Positions 1 through 6,845 are shown, counted from the stretch's first letter. The stretch is 12,025 nucleotides of DNA from Candidatus Nanohalarchaeota archaeon (GCA_030594795.1 JAUVEK010000030.1:1-12025); one strand, 5' to 3'. A program made the numbers and translations. Notes: generated by a model not told the origin, from the letters alone.

Positions 1-342
1 GAAGAATGGAGGCATTTTTTTGGGTGTTTTTGCTGTGTTTTTGTGTATTGTCACTACTGATTTTAGTGATGCGAGTATGTAGTTTCTCAGTTCCGGCTCT
101 GTGAATTCAAGGGATTCACCAAAGCCTTCGAGGCTCATGCCTGACATGAGCTCAAGTGATTCCTGGGGGATCTGGGAGCCGTATCTTAGGTCGTATACCT
201 GGAAGATTGTATATGATTCTTTTGATTCTGCCACGAGAAGCTCGCCTAGCTAGAGGCTTTCTGCGGATTTCTTGCGCACCAGAAGCTCGCCGAAGCTGCC
301 GGATATTATCTGTGCTATGCTTTCTATGGGCTTGTCTTTCAT
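1..342 (-). pseudogene. HerA-family ATPase/helicase, N-terminal part, with in-frame amber codon (runs off window)
   Basis: This frame starts at ATG 342 and stays open to the window edge (114 codons) except for one TAG at 250-252 (codon 31). The translation has the look of the HAS-barrel N-terminus of HerA/DUF87-type hexameric ATPases: FGELLVRKKS before the stop, LGELLVAES directly after it, then QVYDLRYGSQIP, LELMSGMSLEG and KKMPPFF at the edge. HerA-type ATPases pump or unwind DNA, usually with NurA nuclease. The HAS barrel is the oligomerisation domain ahead of the RecA-like motor, which would lie outside the window. Homologues usually have an acidic residue where TAG stands, so a GAG-to-TAG change is the simplest explanation. 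A TATA element 28 bp upstream supports this start as leaderless. The gene could be a recent pseudogene, a read-through gene, or carry a sequencing error. Family assignment is from remembered motifs. Confidence 0.72.
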
Positions 343-366
343 AGGGTTGTATATTGGGTGGAATTT

Positions 367-374
367 TATTTATA
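367..374 (-). promoter_or_regulatory. TATA box of the HerA-like gene
   Basis: The minus strand reads TATAAATA, centred about 28 bp upstream of ATG 342. This fits an archaeal A-box for a leaderless transcript. The remaining 343-564 interval holds no gene I can support. It contains a short hairpin (AAGTGA/TCACTT around 434-450) and repeated TTGAAGT words that might be regulatory. Confidence 0.6.
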
Positions 375-564
375 GTTTGTTGTGGGGAGAGAATATTGTG
401 ATGTGCTAATTTGAAATGTACTTCTATCTTTGAAGTGATTGCTTCACTTTTTGAAGTAGAGTCAATTCCAGCCACATGCGCCATTTTTAAATATCATGCA
501 TCATAAATAAGCATTGGGTATTTGAGGAAGTGATTGTAATGAAAGTTTATGTTGCTGCTGTTCT

Positions 565-1953
565 CTATCTGATTGCCAGGCTATTTTTCCAGTGATCGCA
601 TACCTGCTCTGTCTTTTCACGGGACACTCCCACGTAAAGCCTGGGGTTGAAAAGTATCTCTTTTTCAATGTCAGAAAATTTGTTTAGATATGGCTCAAGC
701 TCATCGTCAATTTCCATAATGTCCCTTAAGCCCTGCTGCTCTTTTTCTGCTTTTAGTGTGAGCTTTCTTACAAACTCGTGCGCGTCAGGATGGCCGTGGA
801 AGGCAAGAAGCATGTAGAGGGGCTCTGCGGCAAATGAGTCTTTGCTCATATCGAAATTCATATCGAGGTTTTCTTTGTCCAGTACAAGCCTTTTTGAGAC
901 TTTTGCCAGGCGTACTGTGGATACGTAAAAGGCTGCAAGGAGATGTGGTATAAACCTCTCGGATGCTGAGTTTGTGAGGTCGCGCTGGTGCTCTGAGGTC
1001 TGGTCAAGGTATGCTGTGACTATACAGGGCATGAATGCCTTGTACATGCTCTTTACATTCTCGAAGTTGATGGGGTTTCTCTTGTGGGGCATGGTTGATG
1101 AGCCGACCTGGTTGGCTGTGAATTCTTCTTTTATTTCTGATATCTCTGTTCTCTGCAGGTGCCTCATGTCGTCTGAGAAGTTGGCAAGCACTGAGAATGC
1201 AGAGATTACTGAATGCAGGAGGTCTGTCATTGGCTCGGGGGGTGCTATCTGGGTCGAGTGGAGCGCGGGCCTGAGCCCGAGTGCGTCAAGGAGGTCTTTC
1301 TCAAATTCCATGGGGTTTTCGAAAAAGAGTGAAGATGCATTGTAGGCGCCTACTGCGCCTGAGACTTTTCCTCTCAGGCTGTCTTCTGCACTGATTATCG
1401 CTTCAATCCTTCCACCGAGGCGGTTGATGTAAGATGCCATGGTGAAGCCGAATGTTATGGGCTCTGCATGCTGGCCGTGGGTCCTTGCGACCTGAAGAGT
1501 GTCTTTTTCGCGGAGCGCAATCTCAATCCAGGTCTTTTCAAGCTCGATTAGTGATGGCAGGAGCACGTTTATAGTGAATTCCTTGTATCTTAATATGTTG
1601 GCTGTGTCAACTACATCGTATGATGTGAGGGAAAAGTGGACGAAGCGCCTTGCTTTTTTCGGCACTTTCGAGCGGATGCAGTTTGCAAGTGCGCGGATGT
1701 CGTGCTTTATACGGTCTTCTTCTGCGTAAACTTCTCTTGCAGCCACTTTTTCGCATGCTTTTGATATGGAGTCTGCAATGTCTTTCTGGCATATGCCCTG
1801 TTTTGCGAGGGTTTGCGCGAGGGCGGATTCCACTTTCAGCTTGTATTTTATGTATGCGTTTTCTGATAGGTAGGGTTCGAGCGCTTCCTTTATTTTTTTG
1901 TCTCTTCCGTAATACCTGTAGTCTATGGGGGATATGTTTTCGAATATGTCCAT
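565..1953 (-). CDS. purB: Adenylosuccinate lyase PurB
   Basis: Adenylosuccinate lyase acts twice in purine metabolism, both times releasing fumarate: SAICAR to AICAR in the de novo route, and adenylosuccinate to AMP. The 462-residue product has the usual family length and motifs. ISPID lies near the N-terminus. HFSLTSYDVVDTA (about 106-118) and RTHGQHAEP (157-165) carry catalytic histidines. The fumarase/aspartase signature SSTMPHKRNP (285-294) forms the flexible active-site loop with the catalytic serine. The ATG at 1953 is preceded by GTGAT, a Shine-Dalgarno-like match, and lies 5 bp after the purE stop. A GTG start at 1962, overlapping the purE TGA, is possible and would add three residues. 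The open frame upstream of this start is out-of-frame purE. The gene ends in TAG, with a TAA five codons further on. Confidence 0.95.
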   Translation of the reverse strand: MDIFENISPIDYRYYGRDKKIKEALEPYLSENAYIKYKLKVESALAQTLAKQGICQKDIADSISKACEKVAAREVYAEEDRIKHDIRALANCIRSKVPKKARRFVHFSLTSYDVVDTANILRYKEFTINVLLPSLIELEKTWIEIALREKDTLQVARTHGQHAEPITFGFTMASYINRLGGRIEAIISAEDSLRGKVSGAVGAYNASSLFFENPMEFEKDLLDALGLRPALHSTQIAPPEPMTDLLHSVISAFSVLANFSDDMRHLQRTEISEIKEEFTANQVGSSTMPHKRNPINFENVKSMYKAFMPCIVTAYLDQTSEHQRDLTNSASERFIPHLLAAFYVSTVRLAKVSKRLVLDKENLDMNFDMSKDSFAAEPLYMLLAFHGHPDAHEFVRKLTLKAEKEQQGLRDIMEIDDELEPYLNKFSDIEKEILFNPRLYVGVSREKTEQVCDHWKNSLAIR

Positions 1954-1958
1954 TTTTA

Positions 1959-2420
1959 TCACAGCACTGTCTTTTTTATGTCTTCTTTGGTTTTTCTGAT
2001 GCGCTCGTCTACTTTTTGGGATAGTTTTTTGTCTGTGAGTGAGATGATTTTTACTGCTGCAAGAGCTGCATTTGCGGGGCCCATGACTGTCATCGCGGGG
2101 GCGCCTGAGGGCATCCTTAAGCTTGAGTGGATGTCTATCAGATATGTTGCCTTGTCCTCTATCGGGGGGCATGCTATCACGGGCTTAACGGTGTTTGCTG
2201 CCACTGTGCCTGAGAGGCCGTTTGACATGCCGGCTACTGTGATGAATACTGCATCCGGATGCTTTTTTTCTGATTCTTCTATGATGTCGAGCACGAGTTT
2301 TGGTGTCTTGTGCGCTGATGCGACTTTGTACTGGTAGCGCATGCTGTATTCATCGAGGGCTTTGCCGATCTTTTTGCAGAAAGGGAGGTCTTTTTTTGAA
2401 CCCATCAAAATTATTATCAT
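1959..2420 (-). CDS. purE: Phosphoribosylaminoimidazole carboxylase PurE, class II-like
   Basis: PurE makes CAIR, the step before SAICAR synthesis. This 153-residue protein looks like class II PurE (AIR carboxylase, using AIR and CO2 directly). It has SAHKTP (35-40) rather than the class I SAHRTP, AGMSNGLSG (63-71) in place of the class I AGGAAH loop, and ACPP followed by SSLRMPSG (99-106), as in animal and Treponema-type enzymes. If so, PurK and the ATP-dependent N5-CAIR route are not needed. The start ATG 2420 is preceded by GGTGAT, a strong archaeal Shine-Dalgarno match 5 nt away. A TATA element lies at 2470-2477, giving a leader of roughly 27 nt. It is the first gene of a purE-purB operon with a 5-bp gap. 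The class call rests on motifs recalled from the family, not on an alignment. Confidence 0.93.
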   Translation of the reverse strand: MIIILMGSKKDLPFCKKIGKALDEYSMRYQYKVASAHKTPKLVLDIIEESEKKHPDAVFITVAGMSNGLSGTVAANTVKPVIACPPIEDKATYLIDIHSSLRMPSGAPAMTVMGPANAALAAVKIISLTDKKLSQKVDERIRKTKEDIKKTVL

Positions 2421-2469
2421 GTTTATCACCACAATTACAGTCGTTATTGTGAATATTTGGATAAGAAGA

Positions 2470-2477
2470 TTTATATA
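2470..2477 (-). promoter_or_regulatory. TATA box of the purE-purB operon
   Basis: The minus strand reads TATATAAA here, about 54 bp upstream of the purE ATG. Transcription would start near 2447 and leave a short leader containing GGTGAT. This operon is therefore Shine-Dalgarno-led, unlike most genes in the window. No repeat or operator-like palindrome was seen around it. Confidence 0.6.
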
Positions 2478-2532
2478 TGACTCCAGTTGGATAGATATGC
2501 GAAAGTTTTTTTGTGTTTTTTGCCAAGTGTCT

Positions 2533-3684
2533 TTATCTTTCAGGTTTCGTTTTCTCTTTTTGCCATTCGAGCGCATATTCAATCCTTTTTTTTGCGCAGG
2601 GGTGGGAATATAGGAAGAATTCTACAAGGGGATGGGGGGAGTCGTCGCCGAGGTTCATGTCGCATAGGCGCTTTTCTGTGGATATTTCTGCTTCTAGTTT
2701 GCCTGTGGCGTCGAGGGCAAAAAGGTCTGCCTGTTTTTCTCTTTTTCTTGAATATGCCATCATTACCGGCATCAGGATGAGCTCAATAATGGAGTTGGTT
2801 AAAAGGAGGAGCGGGAGTCCGGCAATATCTGAGATGCCTGCCAGGCTGAAGGTCATGGAAAATTTTTCAAAGACTGCGATTATTATCAGAAATACAGGTA
2901 TTATTTTCAAAGATTCGATTATTGTGAACCTTAAGATGTCCCTGTGGACATAGTGGCCAAGCTCGTGGGCTACGACAGTCTCGATTTCATCCGGGGTAAA
3001 GTTCTCTGTCAGAGTATCGAAAAGGATTATTCTCTTTGAGCTGCCTATGCCTGCAAACATCGCGTTTGCCTTATTTGATTTCTCGCTCTCGTTTGCAATG
3101 TCGATGCGGTTTATGTTTTTGATGCCTATTTTCTTTAGTATCTCAAAAATCCTTTTGCGTATTTTCTCATCTTTGAAGGGCTTTGTCTTGTAAAAAATAG
3201 GGAATATCACGACCGGATATATGTAGTCGAAGAAGAGGGTGAGAGCAATATACAATATTGCTGCATAAATATACCAGAGAGGAGTCATCTGTATGAGCAC
3301 ATAAAGGCCGGTCAGTATTGGAACTGAAATTATGTACATCAGAATAAGTTCCTTTAAGAAATCTTTTAGCCATGAGTGAATATTCTGGTTTGAGAGGTTG
3401 TACCTGTGCTCGTAGATAAAGCCTGAATAGAATGACAATGGCAGCTGCACGAGAGTAAGAAGAGTCAAAAAGATTATGATATATACCGGCAGATAGAAGT
3501 GTCCTGCAAGAGCTATTGAGATATCTTTGATTGTAAGTGAGTATCCTGAAAACAGCAATACTGCAAAAAAGAGTACTGGCAGAAGAATGGAATTGAAGAC
3601 GCCATTCATTATCTTTGTCTTTGTGTAGATTTTTGCAATCTTTCTTTTTTTCGGGTCATACTCGTAAGGGTATTTTATTGGCAT
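2533..3684 (-). CDS. M48-family zinc metalloprotease, Ste24/CAAX-protease-like
   Basis: This is an integral membrane zinc protease of 383 residues. The zinc motif HELGH is at 240-244, and the third ligand glutamate lies in REKQAD (about 316). The N-terminal half has several hydrophobic segments (about 30-50, 62-90, 113-133, 138-165) around a short SGFIYEHRYNLSNQ loop, resembling the Peptidase_M48_N region of Ste24. More hydrophobic stretches flank the catalytic motif (258-275, 288-310). The C-terminal SHPCAKKRIEYA is the usual HP-x-R-I tail. Ste24 cleaves prenylated CAAX proteins, whereas the related HtpX does membrane-protein quality control; in an archaeon the latter role is more plausible, but the substrate is unknown. 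Start ATG 3684 has a weak AGGT upstream and no clear TATA at 26 bp. It lies 137 bp downstream of the hydrolase gene and might be co-transcribed with it. Confidence 0.9.
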   Translation of the reverse strand: MPIKYPYEYDPKKRKIAKIYTKTKIMNGVFNSILLPVLFFAVLLFSGYSLTIKDISIALAGHFYLPVYIIIFLTLLTLVQLPLSFYSGFIYEHRYNLSNQNIHSWLKDFLKELILMYIISVPILTGLYVLIQMTPLWYIYAAILYIALTLFFDYIYPVVIFPIFYKTKPFKDEKIRKRIFEILKKIGIKNINRIDIANESEKSNKANAMFAGIGSSKRIILFDTLTENFTPDEIETVVAHELGHYVHRDILRFTIIESLKIIPVFLIIIAVFEKFSMTFSLAGISDIAGLPLLLLTNSIIELILMPVMMAYSRKREKQADLFALDATGKLEAEISTEKRLCDMNLGDDSPHPLVEFFLYSHPCAKKRIEYALEWQKEKTKPER

Positions 3685-3821
3685 GGTTTCAACCTGCGAT
3701 TAAATGATATTGTTTTGCGGCAGGGTTCAAAAGTTGGTTAAACTTCCATCCCCGCACATCTTGTTTCGCCAAACAACTTTAAATATTTCATTCGCCTGGA
3801 CGGCACCAGCTTTATAACCTG

Positions 3822-4646
3822 TTATTTTTTCTCGCCCCATACCTTAAGATTGCCTGTTTTTCCTTTTTTGCCGCCAATATCAAAAACCTGGTTGTCGCGC
3901 GCAGCAATTGTCTTGACTCCTGTCTCTTCCTGTATCTCCTGCGCAACTTTCCATGGGCCATGCTTAATTATGCCCATGCCAAAATGCTGGATGATTGCAA
4001 GTTCAGGATTAATGTCTTTTACAAACTTTTTTGTATCCTCTACATCCATGTGCTTCTGCGAATAGGTGTCTGCCTTTGAGTCATCCCATTTCAGATAGAG
4101 GCAGTTGAGAATTATTATGCCTGAGCCGATGTGGTTTTTTGCTATTTTTTTTGTGTAGTTGGTGTCTGACAGGTAGGATATGGTGTTTTCTGCGTGGAAT
4201 ATGAACCCTATTCCTGTTTTGTCTGTATGTTCCGTTGGGGTGGTTGTGATTTTTAGTTTTCCTATGCTGAATTCTTCATCCGGCCTGAGAGTGAGGCTTT
4301 TGCTTACAAAACCCTGGTGATAGGAACTGACTGGCTTGTCCGGCCCTTCAAGTGCAGAAACAGATCCTGCAAGGATGCCTCTTTTTTTTCTTGTGCCATG
4401 CGTCATTGCCTCGATTAGTGCTGCAGCGTCGTTTGTGTGGTCAATGTGGCAGTGAGACAGGAGTATTGCATCGAGTTTCGGGAGTGGTATTTTTTGTGCG
4501 CGCGATTTTATAAGTGCGCCGGGACCCGGGTCAATGTATATTTTTGCGCCCATGAGTTCTGCGTAGATGCCGGCTGTTGCGCGCAGCTGCTGGATCATGT
4601 TGATTCTTCCGCCGCCGGTGCCAAGGAACTGTATTTTTGAAGCCAT
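3822..4646 (-). CDS. Metallo-beta-lactamase-fold metal-dependent hydrolase
   Basis: The 274-residue soluble protein has the dinuclear-metal scaffold of the MBL superfamily. A beta strand ending in FLGTGGGR comes first, then IDPGPGAL, the HxHxDH motif HCHIDH (65-70), a histidine in TPTEH (140), the bridging aspartate in SDTNY (161) and a late histidine in IIQHFG (221). The organisation resembles the PhnP/RNase Z-like subgroup (COG1235-like) rather than true beta-lactamases or beta-CASP nucleases, because no CASP domain is inserted. The substrate cannot be told from sequence; phosphodiesters or nucleotides are the common targets of this subgroup. The ATG at 4646 lies 26 bp from a TATA element that is shared with the divergent gene, implying a leaderless message. 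Confidence 0.9.
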   Translation of the reverse strand: MASKIQFLGTGGGRINMIQQLRATAGIYAELMGAKIYIDPGPGALIKSRAQKIPLPKLDAILLSHCHIDHTNDAAALIEAMTHGTRKKRGILAGSVSALEGPDKPVSSYHQGFVSKSLTLRPDEEFSIGKLKITTTPTEHTDKTGIGFIFHAENTISYLSDTNYTKKIAKNHIGSGIIILNCLYLKWDDSKADTYSQKHMDVEDTKKFVKDINPELAIIQHFGMGIIKHGPWKVAQEIQEETGVKTIAARDNQVFDIGGKKGKTGNLKVWGEKK

Positions 4647-4667
4647 ACAATTAGTTGGAGCAAGACA

Positions 4668-4675
4668 TTTATATG
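4668..4675. promoter_or_regulatory. Single TATA element serving two divergent leaderless genes
   Basis: TTTATATG on plus reads CATATAAA on minus. Its centre (4672) is exactly 26 bp from the hydrolase ATG (first base 4646) and 26 bp from the coiled-coil gene ATG (first base 4698). No other TATA-like element lies in the 51-bp gap, so the same box probably drives both directions. Confidence 0.65.
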
Positions 4676-4697
4676 TTTTTCAAGCCAATAATCATGT

Positions 4698-4931
4698 ATG
4701 AATGATAATATTGAAATAGAAGCAGGCGATGAGAAGATTGGGGAAGAAATCAAAAAGCGCATGAAACAAATAGATGCAAAACTGAAGGAAATAAGAGAAA
4801 TTAGAGCAGAAATCCGCGAACTCAACAAAAAAAAGGCAAAGAAGAGGCCAATTATTATTCATGTTCCTGCAGAAAAAAAGGAAGAAATCGAGAAAAAGAT
4901 TAAAGAGATTATTGAAGAGTATAAGGAATAG
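4698..4931 (+). CDS. Small charged coiled-coil protein, unknown function
   Basis: This predicts a 77-residue protein dominated by Lys and Glu. Residues about 10-50 form a heptad-like helix (IGEEIKKRMKQIDAKLKEIR and on), followed by a short beta-like PIIIHVP segment and a second charged helix (about 58-77). It has no cysteine, no signal and no membrane segment. Family unknown; helical hairpins of this kind often act as small adaptor or oligomerisation proteins, but nothing here proves that. The start is supported by the shared TATA 26 bp upstream. An overlapping ATG at 4694 is in another frame. It ends in TAG, with a TGA three codons later. Its A-rich codon use differs from the purine genes to the left. 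Confidence 0.7.
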   Translation: MNDNIEIEAGDEKIGEEIKKRMKQIDAKLKEIREIRAEIRELNKKKAKKRPIIIHVPAEKKEEIEKKIKEIIEEYKE

Positions 4932-4968
4932 GCAGCTTATTGATTTTCTATTTTAACACGAGCAAAGG

Positions 4969-4976
4969 TATATAAA
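4969..4976 (+). promoter_or_regulatory. TATA box of the 164-aa orphan gene
   Basis: TATATAAA preceded by a purine-rich BRE-like GCAAAGG is centred 24 bp upstream of ATG 4997, indicating a leaderless transcript. A short inverted repeat, GAAAT-N5-ATTTC (4982-4996), directly abuts the start codon and may be an operator half-site pair or coincidence. Confidence 0.6.
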
Positions 4977-4996
4977 TTTCTGAAATCCGATATTTC

Positions 4997-5491
4997 ATGA
5001 GTGATGGTATGGGACTTATACAAAGAGAGATAAGTTATGAAGAGTTTATCAAAGAGATTGAAGAAATGAATGGAAATACCTATTTATTAGCATTTAATCC
5101 AAAATACAGAAGAGAGATTCCTCACGGCATCGGCGGTCCTGTTCTTGAATGTTGGAATGAAACTTCCGGAGATATTGCTACTTTAGGTAAAGTTGAATAT
5201 CCGGTAGGTTGTGGACTTCTTAATGTTAAAGGAGTACGCTTTATCTACCCTCATCCAAACAGGCTAGATCCAAAAGATGTGTTAGCTATCTCTCGTGATA
5301 CAGTTGAAACAGGGAGATTCGAGATAGGAACAGATATGATCGGGCACAAATATTTTACAGAAGAAGAATATAACGAAATGTTGAAGTATTTAGATATTGA
5401 TCCTGATACCATTGTGTCACATGTTGTGGATGATACGGGTGTAAAAAAGGTCACTGTCCACGTTACAAAATCTTCTATATCGCCGCAATAA
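4997..5491 (+). CDS. Hypothetical protein, 164 aa (orphan in AT-rich block)
   Basis: I do not recognise this 164-residue protein. It appears soluble: an acidic N-terminal helix (about 10-24, EEFIKEIEEM), then a mixed alpha/beta stretch with the Gly/Pro-rich segment HGIGGPVLECW, a YPVGCGLL motif and YPHPNRLDP, followed by an acidic helix (EEEYNEMLKYLDID) and a beta-rich C-terminus ending VKKVTVHVTK. No signal peptide or transmembrane segment is seen, and no catalytic signature I can name. Start ATG 4997 is fixed by the TATA box 24 bp upstream. It has its own promoter and lies between the coiled-coil gene and the MetK-like gene. Codons are rich in AGA, ATA and GAA, like the next two genes and unlike the purine and envelope operons. 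Confidence 0.75.
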   Translation: MSDGMGLIQREISYEEFIKEIEEMNGNTYLLAFNPKYRREIPHGIGGPVLECWNETSGDIATLGKVEYPVGCGLLNVKGVRFIYPHPNRLDPKDVLAISRDTVETGRFEIGTDMIGHKYFTEEEYNEMLKYLDIDPDTIVSHVVDDTGVKKVTVHVTKSSISPQ

Positions 5492-5543
5492 TTAATAGAA
5501 AGATTAGAAATATAGTTTTCTTTGAATTTCTAACAGGATTATC

Positions 5544-5566
5544 ATTCCAATGGGAATAATTATTCC
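5544..5566. promoter_or_regulatory. 14-bp perfect palindrome with extra half-site upstream of the MetK-like gene
   Basis: GGAATAATTATTCC (5553-5566) is a perfect palindrome, preceded four bases earlier by another ATTCC (5544-5548). The half-site TTATTCC recurs at 5612-5618 beside the predicted transcription start. A weaker stem, TTAGAAAT/ATTTCTAA (5504-5511 and 5526-5533), lies just upstream. This is what a dimeric regulator site looks like; the binding protein is unknown. Confidence 0.5.
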
Positions 5567-5583
5567 TTTACGACTACTTGATT

Positions 5584-5607
5584 CAGGCAAGTATATATAT
5601 TTGCCTG
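5584..5607 (+). promoter_or_regulatory. TATA box inside a perfect inverted repeat (candidate operator) of the MetK-like gene
   Basis: CAGGCAA (5584-5590) and TTGCCTG (5601-5607) are perfect inverted arms around GTATATATAT, which contains the TATA element. A dimer bound here would cover the TBP site, a usual repression geometry in archaea. Transcription would start near 5623, inside a second inverted repeat TTATTC-CA-GAATAA (5612-5625). Confidence 0.55.
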
Positions 5608-5639
5608 CCGGTTATTCCAGAATAAATATATGAGGGATT

Positions 5640-6752
5640 ATGATTAGTATGATTATAGAAGTAGATGCCGGAGAATTACCAAGAGATGGCCATCCGGATT
5701 CAATGGCAGCCAGGACTTCAACTCTCATATATGACATACTTCGCAAGGATCATGGCTGCACAAGAGCAGACATCGATGTAAATATTAGCGGGGGGCATGT
5801 CGAAGCAACTGGAAATGTAAGGTACGATGGTGAAGAAAAACAAGTAGATTATGCTAATATACTCAAAGAAACAGCATTAGATGTTTTAAAAAATGCAGGT
5901 TACAATGAAAAGTGGCTTGGATTCGATCCCGGCTCAATCGAATCAAAAGCAGCATTTGACCTTCAATCCGAAGAGATACACAAGGCTCAGAACGGGTGGC
6001 GCTATGGTGATTCCAGAATTCGGTGGGGTTACGCTACCCGAAAGACAAAATCAAATCTCCCGCTTTCAACCGAACTCCTGGCAAACGTAACATATTCTCT
6101 TGATGATGCTTTTAAACAGAATAAATTACCCATTGGTCCTGATGGAAAAGTGCAACTGACATTGTACGCAGATAATATATACAAAATCACACTTTCTGTT
6201 CAGCAAGAACCAGAAATATCGCACAGGAATTTTGTTTCAGAGGTGGATGAATTTGTGCGCAGGGTGCTGGATGGCTATATAAACGAAAACACGATAATTG
6301 ACATAAACACTTCAGACAGTTTCATAAATGGAGGTCCTGTGTGTGATCATGGTTTAAGTTCTACAAAGCAGGGTATATATTATGGTCAAAGTTTCTCCTC
6401 CCTCGGTGGCGGAGAATACGGCAAAGATTTTACAAAATCAGAGATTGTGCTTGGGCTACAAAGTCATCTGGTTGCAGAGGAAATTCTTGAAAGATATCCG
6501 AAAATAAAAGAATGCGCTGTGATTCTTGATGCATCAATAGGTAAACCAAGACCGGTGGTTCTTGTTTATCCGGATGGTAAAGCTGACAAGCGTGTAGCAA
6601 AAGTCGTCGAAGAAGAAATGGATGACCTTCTTAATCCGCGCAAAGTGATAGAAAAATACCTAGATAAACCAGAAATATACGAATTACTAGCAGAACACGG
6701 TTTATTAGGCGGCACTCTTGGAAAAAAATACCGCCCTCCTTTTAAAATCTGA
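5640..6752 (+). CDS. Divergent S-adenosylmethionine synthetase (MetK-type) homologue with altered active site
   Basis: The 370-residue protein aligns by eye over its whole length with bacterial/eukaryotic-type MetK (about 384 aa), not with the archaeal-type enzyme (COG1812). Landmarks in order: GHPDS (17-21) for GHPDK; TGN (57-59) for GGE; GD...WGYAT (123-133) for GDQGLMFGYAT; PDGKVQ (167-172) for PDAKSQ; GGPVCDHGL (231-239) with Lys 243; GGGEYGKDFTK (256-266) for GGGAFSGKDPSK; SIGKPRP (299-305) for AIGVAEP. The catalytic-domain Asp and Lys residues largely persist, but the equivalents of E. coli Lys17 (Ser21), Glu55 (Asn59), Gln119 and Arg244 are replaced, and the GGG loop is one residue short. 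It may be a pseudoenzyme or use another substrate. The ATG at 5640 has GAGGG five nt upstream; ATG 5649 is an alternative. Base usage suggests transfer. Confidence 0.82.
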   Translation: MISMIIEVDAGELPRDGHPDSMAARTSTLIYDILRKDHGCTRADIDVNISGGHVEATGNVRYDGEEKQVDYANILKETALDVLKNAGYNEKWLGFDPGSIESKAAFDLQSEEIHKAQNGWRYGDSRIRWGYATRKTKSNLPLSTELLANVTYSLDDAFKQNKLPIGPDGKVQLTLYADNIYKITLSVQQEPEISHRNFVSEVDEFVRRVLDGYINENTIIDINTSDSFINGGPVCDHGLSSTKQGIYYGQSFSSLGGGEYGKDFTKSEIVLGLQSHLVAEEILERYPKIKECAVILDASIGKPRPVVLVYPDGKADKRVAKVVEEEMDDLLNPRKVIEKYLDKPEIYELLAEHGLLGGTLGKKYRPPFKI

Positions 6753-6785
6753 ATAATCCAAAAACCACACACAACTTACAAATTA

Positions 6786-6840
6786 GTAGTAAAACATATA
6801 AGCTTCAGTACTACATTAGACGTATGCCAGTTTAAAGGTG
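6786..6840 (+). promoter_or_regulatory. Promoter/leader of the 388-aa gene: TATA in inverted repeat, 3-codon uORF, Shine-Dalgarno
   Basis: ATATAAG (6796-6802) lies between inverted arms GTAGTA (6786-6791) and TACTAC (6809-6814). The position 25 bp downstream is an ATG at 6824 that opens a three-codon frame (Met-Pro-Val, stop at 6833-6835). Overlapping its end is AGGTG (6836-6840), spaced for the real start at 6846. The main gene is therefore Shine-Dalgarno-led behind a mini-ORF that begins where a leaderless start would be. Confidence 0.5.
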
Positions 6841-6845
6841 CTTCT

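Noticed and set aside
152..484. Minus-strand open frame of 110 codons starting at ATG 484
   Set aside because: Its second half is out of frame with the HerA-like sequence, and its composition (many Arg/Pro/Gln) is typical of a shadow. A TATA-like ATTTATGA about 26 bp upstream is the only support.
974..1345. Plus-strand 123-codon frame inside purB
   Set aside because: It lies fully antisense to a well-conserved purB region and has no promoter or family resemblance.
1954..2172. Upstream extension of purB to an ATG at 2172
   Set aside because: This region is out-of-frame purE; the family N-terminus (MDIFENISPID) begins at 1953.
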